A DNA stretch of 22,348 bases, taken from assembly GCA_964404505.1 (NCBI GenBank), contig CAYOKH010000026.1, positions 1 to 22,348 of the forward strand, read 5' to 3'. The position numbers were made by a program, and so were the translations under genes. Of this stretch, positions 13,783 through 21,264 are shown piece after piece. Positions within the stretch are counted from its first letter, which is position 1. Each line of letters begins with the position of its first letter. Under the pieces are notes generated by a model, which worked only from the letters and a program-made list of their open reading frames with translations, had not been told where the DNA came from and did not search any database. The stretch comes from DAOMNN01 sp964404505. Lineage in GTDB: Bacteria > Pseudomonadota > Gammaproteobacteria > Burkholderiales > Rhodocyclaceae.

Positions 13783-14598
13783 TCAGTAGCAGTGTTCGGG
13801 CGCAGGAAAGCTCCCGTTCCGAACTGCGACGACATAGTGGCTGACAGCCTCGTCGATGCCGGCCGCAGCTTCCATGAAGTTCTTGACGAAGCGTGCCTTG
13901 CGTCCGGGGAATACGCCAATCATGTCGTGCAGCACGAGGACCTGGCCGTCGCAATCGCGACCGGCCCCGATGCCGATGGTTGCCATCGCGCTCAGGCTCG
14001 CCGTGATCTCGGTGGCGACCACGGCGGGAACCATCTCCATGACCATCAAAGCAGCACCGGCCTGTTCCAGCACCAGCGCGTCGGCCTTGAGCCGGGCGGC
14101 GCCGCTCTCGCTGCGGCCCTGGACGCGATAACCGCCGAGTTGATGAACCGACTGGGGTGTCAGGCCGATGTGGGCACAGACGGGCACGCCTCGTTCGACC
14201 AGGAAGCGGATGGTGTCGGCAATATGGGCGCCGCCTTCGAGCTTGACCATTTGCGCGCCGGCGGCCATCAGGCGCGCCGCATTGCGCATGGCCTGCTCCG
14301 GATTTTCCTGGTAGCTGCCGAAGGGCATGTCGGTGATCAGAAAAGGCCGAGTGCAGCCCCGTGCAACGCATTCGGTGTGGTACACCATGTGTTCAACGGT
14401 CACCGGCAGGGTGGATTTGTGCCCCTGCAGCACGTTGCCGAGCGAGTCGCCGACCAGAAGGGCGTCAACGCCGGCGCGTTCGAGCAGGGCCGCAAAGCTT
14501 GCATCGTAGCAGGTGAGCATCGCGATCTTGCGGTGCTCGGCGCGCATCTTGCCAAGTTCGAACAGGGTTACGGGTTTGTCGTCTTGTAGATAGCTCAT
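13783..14598 (-). CDS. panB: 3-methyl-2-oxobutanoate hydroxymethyltransferase
   Basis: PanB transfers a one-carbon unit from methylenetetrahydrofolate to 2-oxoisovalerate, giving ketopantoate. Its substrate is the valine precursor made by the ilv enzymes at the other end of this window. The 271 residues match the family. Motifs: MLTCYDASFA, VGDSLGNVLQGHKSTLPVTV, MPFGSYQ, VKLEGG, CAHIGLTPQSVHQLGGY, MEMVPA (catalytic Glu), and the C-terminal AVSHYVVAVRNGSFPAPEH. The ATG at 14596-14598 has a strong AGGAG upstream. A 167-base gap separates it from the deoxynucleoside kinase gene; no convincing promoter was found there. Confidence 0.97.
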   Translation of the reverse strand: MSYLQDDKPVTLFELGKMRAEHRKIAMLTCYDASFAALLERAGVDALLVGDSLGNVLQGHKSTLPVTVEHMVYHTECVARGCTRPFLITDMPFGSYQENPEQAMRNAARLMAAGAQMVKLEGGAHIADTIRFLVERGVPVCAHIGLTPQSVHQLGGYRVQGRSESGAARLKADALVLEQAGAALMVMEMVPAVVATEITASLSAMATIGIGAGRDCDGQVLVLHDMIGVFPGRKARFVKNFMEAAAGIDEAVSHYVVAVRNGSFPAPEHCY

Positions 14599-14765
14599 TG
14601 CTTGCTCCTGGCCCGGGTTTCCTGTGTATTCGCTGGCGGATCGGGGGGTCGGGTTTGCTTGGGAGTCGTATATGGAGGTATCCGGGCTTGAGGCGGCAGT
14701 GTTTCGCAAAACGTTGCGCTGCACAAGCCTCATTTCGACGATGTCGGCAGAACGGTGGCGCAGGC

Positions 14766-15410
14766 TCAGGCGGCGTAGCCGAAGAACTCCCTGTAACTGC
14801 GCATGCTGCGCAGTCGCTCCAGCAGCAGGTCGAAGTCATCGTCGAGATCGACGGGATTCAGCACTTCGGCATCGACGATGAAGAGCGGAGCCGCATCGTA
14901 TTGATAGAAAAAGCGCGCATAGCGTTCGGCAACACGCGCGAGATAGTTCTCGGTAATGCGGCGTTCGGCCTCCATGCCGCGCTGGTGCACTCTTCCGATC
15001 AGGGTTTCGGGCTTGGCCTGGAGGTATATGACCAGGTCCGGCCTGCGGGTGCTCGCGGGTGTCATGCTCTCGAAGATACGCTGATACAGCTTCAGTTCGT
15101 CCGCGGGCAGATTGAGCGACGCGAACAGGGGATCCTTGTCGAGGATGAAGTCCGATACGATGCGTCGGTCCGCATTCCCGTCGTTGCCGCTGAGCAGGGC
15201 GAGCTGGTCGATGCGCTGGAACAGGAAGGATATCTGCGTGGCCAGGGCCCAGCGATCGAGGTTCTGATAGAAGCGGCCCAGAAATTCGTTGCGTTCGGGC
15301 TGTTCGAAAACGGTGTCCGCATCGAGCCGCTCCGCCAGCCGGCGCGCCAGCGAAGTCTTGCCTGCGCCGATCGGACCCTCGACAACAATGTACCGCGCCT
15401 TGTCAAGCAT
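14766..15410 (-). CDS. Deoxynucleoside kinase (deoxyadenosine/deoxyguanosine kinase type)
   Basis: A 214-residue P-loop kinase of the dNK family, which phosphorylates deoxyribonucleosides with ATP or similar donors to salvage dNTP precursors. Motifs: YIVVEGPIGAGKTSLARRL with the Walker A loop (about residues 10-17), FEQPERNEFLGRFYQN (substrate region), RRIVSDFILDKDPLFA (the usual place of the D-R-S/SDF element), PDLVIYLQAKPETLIGRVHQRG, and ERRITENYLARVAERYARFF (lid region). The base preference cannot be read from sequence. ATG 15408-15410 is preferred because MLDKARYIVVEGPIGAGK is the usual N-terminus; its ribosome binding site is weak. The gene has its own promoter in the gap from folK, although it sits in the pcnB-folK-kinase-panBC order common in betaproteobacteria. 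Confidence 0.93.
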   Translation of the reverse strand: MLDKARYIVVEGPIGAGKTSLARRLAERLDADTVFEQPERNEFLGRFYQNLDRWALATQISFLFQRIDQLALLSGNDGNADRRIVSDFILDKDPLFASLNLPADELKLYQRIFESMTPASTRRPDLVIYLQAKPETLIGRVHQRGMEAERRITENYLARVAERYARFFYQYDAAPLFIVDAEVLNPVDLDDDFDLLLERLRSMRSYREFFGYAA

Positions 15411-15452
15411 AGTGGATTGACGGACCCGTCCCGCTCGGTGGTGTTCGGTCAC

Positions 15453-15481
15453 TATACACATTGGAGCCCACAGGTCGTCAA
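15453..15481 (-). promoter_or_regulatory. Sigma-70 promoter for the deoxynucleoside kinase gene
   Basis: On the minus strand, TTGACG (15476-15481) and TGTATA (15453-15458) are separated by exactly 17 bases. It is the best promoter-like match I found in the window. The predicted start is near 15446, giving a leader of about 36 bases. On the plus strand, CTATACACA (15452-15460) differs from the DnaA box TTATNCACA at one position and overlaps the -10 box. Confidence 0.6.
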
Positions 15482-15490
15482 GCCCGGTGA

Positions 15491-15509
15491 CGTCGGTTCG
15501 ATCCCGACG
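15491..15509. other. Hairpin identical in form to a tRNA T-arm
   Basis: CGTCGG (15491-15496), the loop TTCGATC (15497-15503) and CCGACG (15504-15509) form a stem with a seven-base loop, matching the T-arm consensus of a plus-strand tRNA. No matching acceptor stem, D-arm or CCA end is present, so this is not an intact tRNA. It lies ten bases upstream of the kinase promoter -35 box and just past the folK stop. It could be a tRNA remnant or a hairpin at the end of folK. Confidence 0.4.
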
Positions 15510-15514
15510 CAGCC

Positions 15515-16018
15515 CTACAGGCGCGTGACCAGTTGGTCGGCGACGCGCGGCAGCAGCGCGCTCACCCGTCCATGGCCGGGAATGTCGGCGTCGGGTGCGA
15601 TCTCGGAGAGAGGAACGAGCACGAAGGCTCGTCGGTGCATGCGTGGATGCGGCACCTGCAGATTCGCGGTGTCGATCACTGCATCATCGTAGAGCAGCAG
15701 GTCCAGATCCAGCGTACGAGGGGCACGATGAGTCCGCCTCGTCCGTCCGGCCGTCCTTTCGATCTTGAGCAAGGCCTCGAGCAAGGCCTCCGCAGGCATG
15801 TCGGTAGCAAGTTCGATCACCGCATTGATGTAGTCCGGCTGCCTGTGGACGCCGACCGGTTCCGTACGGTAGAGGGCCGACTGCCGAACCACGGTGGTGC
15901 CGGGCAGTCGGGCGATGGCTTCGAGGGCGTGGTGGTATGCGGAAACCGGATCGCCGAGATTCGCACCGAAGGCGACGAACGCCCGCGCATTCGATGCTTG
16001 CTGTTCTGTAGAGCTCAT
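15515..16018 (-). CDS. folK: 6-hydroxymethyl-7,8-dihydropterin pyrophosphokinase
   Basis: FolK transfers pyrophosphate from ATP to hydroxymethyldihydropterin in folate synthesis. The 167 residues match the family. The opening FVAFGANLGDPVSAYHHALEA (14-34), SALYRTEPVGVHRQPDYINAV, the signature RAPRTLDLDLLLYDD with its metal-binding aspartates, and the C-terminal PHPRMHRRAFVLVPLSEIAPD are all present. The ATG at 16016-16018 overlaps the pcnB stop as ATGA, so the two are translationally coupled. The end of the gene adjoins the T-arm-like hairpin and the promoter of the kinase gene. Confidence 0.96.
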   Translation of the reverse strand: MSSTEQQASNARAFVAFGANLGDPVSAYHHALEAIARLPGTTVVRQSALYRTEPVGVHRQPDYINAVIELATDMPAEALLEALLKIERTAGRTRRTHRAPRTLDLDLLLYDDAVIDTANLQVPHPRMHRRAFVLVPLSEIAPDADIPGHGRVSALLPRVADQLVTRL

Positions 16019-17364
16019 GCCGTATCGGACTGCGCCTCGGCTTTCGCGGCGGTCTTGCGGCGACGCCTGCGCTTTCTGGCCGGAGCCTCCGATTCCGGGG
16101 CGCGGTTCACCAGGGCCTCGCGTTCCTCGTGTCCGGCGTGAGCGAAACGCTGCCACCAGTCGACGAGTTCCATCATGACCTCGCCCGATTCGGCACGAAG
16201 TTTGAGAAAGTCCCAGCCGGCACGATAGCTGGGCTGCTCGATAAGGCGCCAGGGCGATTTTCCGTTGCGCTTCTCGAAGCGCGGCTGTAGTGCCCATATT
16301 TCCTTGATGTCACCCGCAATGCGGCGGGTGATCGCGAGCTTGCGGGCCTGCGAGTCGAGCACTTCGTCCATCGCGGCGAACAGGGCCGGCTGGGCGTGCT
16401 CGCCGTCGCGTTTGCGTGCCTCCCAGCTTGCGAGCACTTCGTGCCACAACAGGGTCGCAAACAGGAACCCGGGCGAGACCGACTTGTCCTGGCGCACCCG
16501 TTCATCGGTGCTTTCCAGTGACAACCAAACGAAGCGCTCACCCATGGGTTGTTCGAGAATGACGTCGAGGAGCGGCAGCAGACCGTGATGCAGGCCCTCC
16601 TCACGCAGCTGCTGCAGACATTTGACCGCGTAGCCTGAAAAGAGAAGCTTCAACATTTCGTCGAAAAGTCGCGCGGCGGGAACGTTCTCCAAGAGCACCG
16701 CCATCTCTCGAATCGGCTTGCGGGCATCGGGATCGATGCTCAGCCCGAGTTTCGCAGCCAGGCGCACGGCGCGCAGCATGCGTACCGGATCCTCCCGGTA
16801 GCGTGCACGCGGGTCGCCGATCATGCGCAGCGTCTTCTGGCGGATGTCCGCGACGCCGTGGTGATAGTCGACGATGGTTTCGGTCGTCGGGTCGTAGTAC
16901 AGGGCGTTAACCGTGAAGTCGCGTCGGGTGGCGTCTTCCGCGTGGGACCCGTAGACGTTGTCGCGCAACACCCGCCCGTGCTCGTCGGTCTGGCCCGCCT
17001 CGGTGTCGTGGCCTGCGCGGAAGGTGGAAACCTCCATGGTTTCGCGACCGTTCATTACGTGCACGATCTTGAAACGCCTGCCGATGATGCGTGATCGCCG
17101 GAAAAGCGCGCGGACTTGTTCGGGCGTGGCGCTGGTAGCGATATCGTAGTCCTTGGGAGAATGCCCGCTCAACAGGTCGCGGATGGCCCCGCCGACAATG
17201 AATGCGGCATGGCCGCTCTCCTGCAGCACCGTACACACCTTGCATGCAGCCGGGGACAACTGCTCACGACGAATCCCGTGCTGGGCCACGGGAATCAGAG
17301 CCGGTTCGGATCGGGGGTCTGATCCGGTGCGACGGAAAACCTTGCGTAGCAGCTTGCGGATCAT
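16015..17364 (-). CDS. pcnB: Poly(A) polymerase I
   Basis: PcnB adds 3' poly(A) tails to RNA, which promotes RNA decay and affects plasmid copy control. The 449-residue protein has the class II nucleotidyltransferase core FIVGGAIRDLLSGHSPKDYDIATSA (split: GGAIRD at 58-63, metal-binding DYD at 72-74). RSRIIGRRFKIVHV separates bacterial poly(A) polymerases from CCA-adding enzymes. DARYREDPVRMLRAVRLAAKL-type neck sequence follows, and the C-terminus is basic (RKRRRRRKTA), as expected for RNA binding. ATG 17362-17364 (MIRKLLRKVFRR) matches the family; a TTG at 17398-17400 would add 12 residues. A TATGAT -10-like box at 17400-17405 (minus) has no good -35 partner. It overlaps folK by ATGA. Confidence 0.96.
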   Translation of the reverse strand: MIRKLLRKVFRRTGSDPRSEPALIPVAQHGIRREQLSPAACKVCTVLQESGHAAFIVGGAIRDLLSGHSPKDYDIATSATPEQVRALFRRSRIIGRRFKIVHVMNGRETMEVSTFRAGHDTEAGQTDEHGRVLRDNVYGSHAEDATRRDFTVNALYYDPTTETIVDYHHGVADIRQKTLRMIGDPRARYREDPVRMLRAVRLAAKLGLSIDPDARKPIREMAVLLENVPAARLFDEMLKLLFSGYAVKCLQQLREEGLHHGLLPLLDVILEQPMGERFVWLSLESTDERVRQDKSVSPGFLFATLLWHEVLASWEARKRDGEHAQPALFAAMDEVLDSQARKLAITRRIAGDIKEIWALQPRFEKRNGKSPWRLIEQPSYRAGWDFLKLRAESGEVMMELVDWWQRFAHAGHEEREALVNRAPESEAPARKRRRRRKTAAKAEAQSDTA

Positions 17365-17436
17365 CGGGGCAGAAGTCTGAGCATCAACATGAGCGCGCAA
17401 TCATAACTGATGCGCCGCCCTCAGTGAGCAACGGAT

Positions 17437-17498
17437 GCGCTGCGCACCCGCCGCAATCGCATGCAGCGCGTGTCCCGGCGCACCCGGTTGCGTGGGAC
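17437..17498 (-). terminator. Two hairpins after the HAD gene, possible terminator
   Basis: Just past the HAD stop on the minus strand are two stems. The first is GTCCC..GGGAC with nested CGCA..TGCG (17472-17498). The second is GCGCTGC..GCAGCGC (17437-17443 with 17463-17469). Neither has a U-run. They lie in the 138-base gap before pcnB and may separate the permease-hda-HAD operon from pcnB-folK. Confidence 0.35.
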
Positions 17499-17502
17499 GA
17501 TT

Positions 17503-18165
17503 TCAGCGCAGGGAAATGACTGGCCAATCGTGTGACAGTGCATGTTCCCGGAGCCGATCGTCCGGGTCGACCGCAACGGGATCGGACACGCACATCATCA
17601 GCGGCAGATCGTTATGCGAATCGCTGTAGAAGCAGGTGCGCCGGAAGCTGCCCCGGTACAGCCCCATGGATTCGAGCCAGTTGTCCACCCGTTCGATCTT
17701 GCCCGCCTTGAATGCCGGCATGCCGCGAGGCTTCCCGGTGAAGGCGCCGTTCTCCTGCGCCGCAATGGTCGCGACGAGATGGGAAACGCCGAATTCGCGC
17801 ACGATCGGGCCGGTGACGAAGCTGTTCGTCGCAGTGACCACCGCCACCATCGCGCCCCGCTCCACGTGTTCGTGAACCAGTGCCCTGGCCCTGTCGGTGA
17901 TCATGGGGCGAACAATGGTCTCCATGAACTCGCGATGCCAGTCGTCGAGTTGGGTGCGGGGGTGGCGCGCCAGCGGGGCGAGCTGAAAATCGAGAAACTC
18001 GAAGATATCCAGGGTACCGGCCTTGTACTGCTCGTAGAAGGTGGCGTTCGTTGCTTCGTACACCTCGTGGTCGAGTACGCCCTTGGTGATGAGGAACTGT
18101 GCCCACTCGAAATCCGAGTCGCCGCCGAGCAGGGTGTTGTCGAGGTCGAAGAGAACGAGTTCCAA
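17503..18165 (-). CDS. HAD-IB family phosphatase (SerB-like)
   Basis: A 220-residue HAD superfamily hydrolase, subfamily IB, related to phosphoserine phosphatase. Motif I is FDLDNTLLGG with nucleophile Asp7 and Asp9. Motif II is VAVVTATNSFVTGPIV (Thr after the hydrophobic strand). The motif III lysine lies in the GKPRGMPAFKAGKIERV region, and motif IV is CFYSDSHNDLPLM. The substrate is not known. The start chosen is TTG 18163-18165, because AAGGA lies six bases upstream and the protein then begins MELVLFDLDNTLL as relatives do. An ATG at 18184-18186 adds MQLQGFT but has no ribosome binding site. It follows hda closely (24-45 bases) in one operon with the AI-2E-type permease. Confidence 0.91.
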   Translation of the reverse strand: MELVLFDLDNTLLGGDSDFEWAQFLITKGVLDHEVYEATNATFYEQYKAGTLDIFEFLDFQLAPLARHPRTQLDDWHREFMETIVRPMITDRARALVHEHVERGAMVAVVTATNSFVTGPIVREFGVSHLVATIAAQENGAFTGKPRGMPAFKAGKIERVDNWLESMGLYRGSFRRTCFYSDSHNDLPLMMCVSDPVAVDPDDRLREHALSHDWPVISLR

Positions 18166-18210
18166 GGTAAATCCTTGCAGTTGCATATCGGGACTGTGCG
18201 ACGTGCGGCT

Positions 18211-18882
18211 TCAGATGTCGAGCCCGGTCTGCATGAGCTTACGGAGCAGGGGCAGCGTCGCCGGGCGCTTGCACTCCAGCGATGCGCGATCGATGGCATC
18301 CACGGCGGTGATCAGACTTGGCATGTCGCGTCGGCCGTGGCGCAGGAGATAATCGATCACCTCCTGTTGCAGGCGCAGACCCCTGCGTTCGGCGAGGGTG
18401 GCGAGAACCGCGGCACGGGTGGCGTCGTCGAGCGGCCGCAGTTCGAACACCAGGCATTGACCGATGCGGGTACGCAGGTCCTCGCGCAGTCGCAGTTCGA
18501 GCGGAGGTGTGGCGCCGGACATCAGGAGCGTATGGCTGTCGCATCGTGCGCGATTGAACGCGTTGAATAGTGCAATCCGTCCGGCCTCCGACAGCGACTC
18601 GACGTCGTCGATTGCCAGCATGAGCCCCGGCGCTTGCGCAAGCGTTCCGCCGACCGCGACGCCCTCGACATATGCCGCCGGTCGTCCCGCTTCGGCCGCC
18701 GCCGATACCGCTGCACGCAGAAGATGCGTGCGGCCGCTTCCTGGCGGTCCCCACAGGTAGACATGGTCGTTCCCGCCGATTGCATCCTGCAGTGCCATGA
18801 GCAGCGCAGCGTTCGCACCGGTGACGAAGTTGGAGAATGCGGGCGAAGCGTCGGGCTGCAGATCGAGCACCATCTGCCTCAT
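18211..18882 (-). CDS. hda: DnaA regulatory inactivator Hda
   Basis: Hda binds the DNA-loaded sliding clamp and stimulates ATP hydrolysis by DnaA, preventing re-initiation of replication. The 223-residue protein has an N-terminal clamp-binding-like QMVLDL (3-8). The AAA+ core has Walker A GPPGSGRT (45-52), with Arg in place of the usual Lys as in E. coli Hda. Walker B is LAIDDVE (89-95), sensor I is LMSGA (120-124), the arginine-finger region is LREDLRTRIGQ (132-142), and a sensor II-like segment is RRDMPSL (184-190). There is no DnaA-type C-terminal DNA-binding domain, which separates it from DnaA. ATG 18880-18882 overlaps the upstream permease stop as ATGA, indicating translational coupling. 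Confidence 0.94.
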   Translation of the reverse strand: MRQMVLDLQPDASPAFSNFVTGANAALLMALQDAIGGNDHVYLWGPPGSGRTHLLRAAVSAAAEAGRPAAYVEGVAVGGTLAQAPGLMLAIDDVESLSEAGRIALFNAFNRARCDSHTLLMSGATPPLELRLREDLRTRIGQCLVFELRPLDDATRAAVLATLAERRGLRLQQEVIDYLLRHGRRDMPSLITAVDAIDRASLECKRPATLPLLRKLMQTGLDI

Positions 18883-19973
18883 TGCGCATCGCCCCCGGGT
18901 GGGCGGTCGTTGCCGAGGTACACCGGACTGCTGAGCCATTCGTTCCGGACCTCCCGCAAGCCGACGAGAAGGGCGGCGCTGGCCGGCAGCGCGACGAGCA
19001 TGCCGACGAAGCCGAACAAGTGGCCGAAAGCCATCAGCGCGAAGATGACTGCCAAGGGATGCAAACCGATGCGCTCGCCGACGAGATAGGGTGTGAGCAC
19101 GTAAGTTTCGATGAGTTGTCCTATGCCGAACACCACCCCGACGCCGATCAGCGGCGGCCAGCCTTCGCCCTGCAGCAGCGCGGCGAGGATTGCCAGGATC
19201 AGACCGCTGCCGAAGCCGACGAAGGGGATGAATGCGAGCAGGCCGGTGATGACCCCGACCGGCAGGGCGAACTTGAGACCCGCCAGCCACAGTCCGACGC
19301 TATAGAACACCGCGAGCAGCAGCATGACAGACAATTGGCCGCGCATGAACTCGGACAGAACCGAATCGATCTCGTTCAGGATGCGCATCGTGCGTGACAG
19401 CATCGGCCGCGGAATGAGGCCTTGCAGGCCGTTGGTGATGCGCGGCCACGCCTGCAGCAGGTAGAACATCGCGATCGGAATCAGCACCAGGTTGGCAGCG
19501 ACGGCGATCACGGCGAGACCGCCTTCGCGCGCACGACTCAGAATCGCCGGGATAAGATCCGTGGCGGCCTCCCGGTTTTCGGTGGCCCATTCCTTAGCGG
19601 AGGCCACGTCCAGGTTCACGTCAACGCCAAGTCGCGAACTCAGGAACCGGGACATACGGACGTCGAGCAGCTCGATCAACTCCGGCAGGCGCCCGATGAG
19701 CGTCACTGCCTCACGATAAATCATGGGAGCAAAGATCAGGATCAGCAAGGCGAGCACGGCTCCCATGCCCACAATCACGAGCAGCACGGCGAGCGCGCGC
19801 GGCGTATGGCGCGCGACCATCCAGTTGACGGCCGGATTGCAGATGTATGCGAACACGGCGGCCACAACGAACGGCGTAAGCATCGGCGAAAGCGCGTAGA
19901 ACAGCGCCAGCAGCGCCAGGCCGACGCCTGCCCAGATGGCTGTTTGCAGACGATCGGCGCGGGGGAGGTTCAT
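18879..19973 (-). CDS. AI-2E family transporter (PerM/UPF0118 type)
   Basis: A 364-residue inner-membrane protein of the AI-2E exporter/PerM family. The N-terminus has two hydrophobic segments (about 12-32 and 34-50, PMLTPFVVAAVFAYICNPAV), then a third at about 61-84. A soluble middle region follows (about 85-150). The C-terminal half carries the typical GQLSVMLLLAVFYSVGLWLAG, LAFIPFVGFGSGL and GIGQLIETYVLTPYLVGERIGLHP (split here as family hallmarks), and PASAALLVGL near the end. The substrate is unknown; family members include TqsA (AI-2) and Na+/H+ antiporters. ATG 19971-19973 is the only sensible start, although its ribosome binding site is weak. It is the first gene of the permease-hda-HAD operon, divergent from purM. 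Confidence 0.93.
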   Translation of the reverse strand: MNLPRADRLQTAIWAGVGLALLALFYALSPMLTPFVVAAVFAYICNPAVNWMVARHTPRALAVLLVIVGMGAVLALLILIFAPMIYREAVTLIGRLPELIELLDVRMSRFLSSRLGVDVNLDVASAKEWATENREAATDLIPAILSRAREGGLAVIAVAANLVLIPIAMFYLLQAWPRITNGLQGLIPRPMLSRTMRILNEIDSVLSEFMRGQLSVMLLLAVFYSVGLWLAGLKFALPVGVITGLLAFIPFVGFGSGLILAILAALLQGEGWPPLIGVGVVFGIGQLIETYVLTPYLVGERIGLHPLAVIFALMAFGHLFGFVGMLVALPASAALLVGLREVRNEWLSSPVYLGNDRPPGGDAQ

Positions 19974-20029
19974 TTCGAGTAAAATTTCCCGTTCGAGGCG
20001 CGGACCCGCAAGGGGTCGCCGAGCCCGTT

Positions 20030-20058
20030 AATGTAGCTCCTCGGAGTTGCGGTCTCAA
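20030..20058 (-). promoter_or_regulatory. Putative sigma-70 promoter for permease-hda-HAD operon
   Basis: On the minus strand, TTGAGA (20053-20058) and TACATT (20030-20035) are separated by 17 bases. The predicted start is near 20023, giving a leader of about 50 bases with a small GACCC/GGGTC hairpin (20003-20018). In the opposite direction, TAAAAT at 19980-19985 could be the -10 box for purM, but no -35 partner was found. Confidence 0.5.
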
Positions 20059-20094
20059 GGTTTCATCGCACTTCGGGCAATGTGAGGAAGAATC

Positions 20095-21129
20095 TTGAGT
20101 TCCCTGACTTATCGCGATGCCGGCGTCGATATTGCAGCCGGCGATGAACTGGTCGAGCGCATCAAGCCACTCGCAAGGCGCACTATGCGCCCGGAGGTGA
20201 TGGGTGGCATCGGCGGATTCGGGGCCCTGTTCGAGTTGTCGAAGAAGTACCGCGAACCGGTGCTGGTGTCGGGGACCGACGGGGTGGGGACCAAGCTCAA
20301 GCTCGCCTTCCAACTCGACCGGCACGACACCATCGGGCAGGATCTGGTTGCGATGAGCGTGAACGACATTCTCGTACAGGGTGCGGAACCGTTGTTCTTT
20401 CTCGATTACTTCGCGTGCGGCAAGCTCGACGTGGATACCGCAACGGAGGTCGTGAAGGGAATCGCACGAGGGTGCGAACTGGCCGGCTGCGCGCTGATCG
20501 GCGGCGAAACGGCCGAGATGCCCGGCATGTATCCCGACGGCGAGTACGATCTTGCCGGGTTCGCGGTTGGCGCGGTGGAAAAATCCGCGATCATCGACGG
20601 TTCGACCATCGCTCCCGACGACGTCGTCCTCGGCCTTGCCTCCAGCGGTGCCCATTCCAACGGTTATTCGCTTATCCGCAAGATCGTCGAGCTCACCGCC
20701 CCCGATCTGGACGGCGATTTTCACGGCCGTCCCTTGCGCGACGTCGTGCTGGAGCCGACCCGCATCTATGTGAAGCCGTTGCTGTCGCTTATGGGGGCAA
20801 TGCCTGGTGTCGTCAAGGGCATGGCGCATATCACCGGTGGCGGGCTGACGGAGAACGTTCCGCGCATGCTCGGTGATGACCTGACCGCGCGCATCGAGGC
20901 GGCGAGCTGGAGCATGCCGCCGCTGTTCCGCTGGCTGCAGGACGCGGGCAAGATTGCCGATCAGGAGATGTACAGGGTATTCAACTGCGGCATCGGCATG
21001 GTGGTCGTGGTTGCGGAGGATCAGGCCGATGCCGTCGCAGTGCTGCTGGAGGGGGCCGGCGAGACCGTGTACCGGATCGGACGTATCGCCGTTCGTGAGC
21101 CGTCCGGGCCCGGGGCCACGGTATCCTGA
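20095..21129 (+). CDS. purM: Phosphoribosylformylglycinamidine cyclo-ligase (AIR synthetase)
   Basis: PurM closes the imidazole ring of purines, converting FGAM to AIR with ATP in the cytoplasm. The 344 residues match the family. Motifs: LTYRDAGVDIAAGDELVERI (4-23), GGFGALFEL, VLVSGTDGVGTKLKLAF, DLVAMSVNDILVQGAEPLFFLDYFA (split), ALIGGETAEMPGMYPDGEYDLAGF (split), GLASSGAHSNGYSLIRKI, HITGGGLTENVPRML, and FNCGIGMVVVV near the end. The start is TTG (20095-20097): GAGGAAG lies six to seven bases upstream, and no ATG gives the correct N-terminus. It is divergent from the AI-2E-type permease and followed after 135 bases by an efflux adaptor gene. Confidence 0.97.
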   Translation: MSSLTYRDAGVDIAAGDELVERIKPLARRTMRPEVMGGIGGFGALFELSKKYREPVLVSGTDGVGTKLKLAFQLDRHDTIGQDLVAMSVNDILVQGAEPLFFLDYFACGKLDVDTATEVVKGIARGCELAGCALIGGETAEMPGMYPDGEYDLAGFAVGAVEKSAIIDGSTIAPDDVVLGLASSGAHSNGYSLIRKIVELTAPDLDGDFHGRPLRDVVLEPTRIYVKPLLSLMGAMPGVVKGMAHITGGGLTENVPRMLGDDLTARIEAASWSMPPLFRWLQDAGKIADQEMYRVFNCGIGMVVVVAEDQADAVAVLLEGAGETVYRIGRIAVREPSGPGATVS

Positions 21130-21264
21130 CCCCACGGGTGAGAAAGCGCGTACGCATGCAACTTGTGCCGTACCGTTGTGTCCGTATTGCTGTCGCGAAC
21201 GTGCCGTGCGGGACATGCCGCCCTCTTCCTGACCGGGGTTCCTTTCTGATGAGGTCCATTGCCC

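Noticed and set aside
14599..14765. Promoter for panB in the 167-base gap after the kinase gene
   Set aside because: TATACG-like and TTGCGA-like elements exist on the minus strand but not with acceptable spacing, so no promoter is called.
15411..15514. A complete tRNA gene in the folK-kinase gap
   Set aside because: Only a T-arm-like stem is present. No seven-base acceptor partner for GCAGCCC, no D-arm and no anticodon arm can be found upstream.
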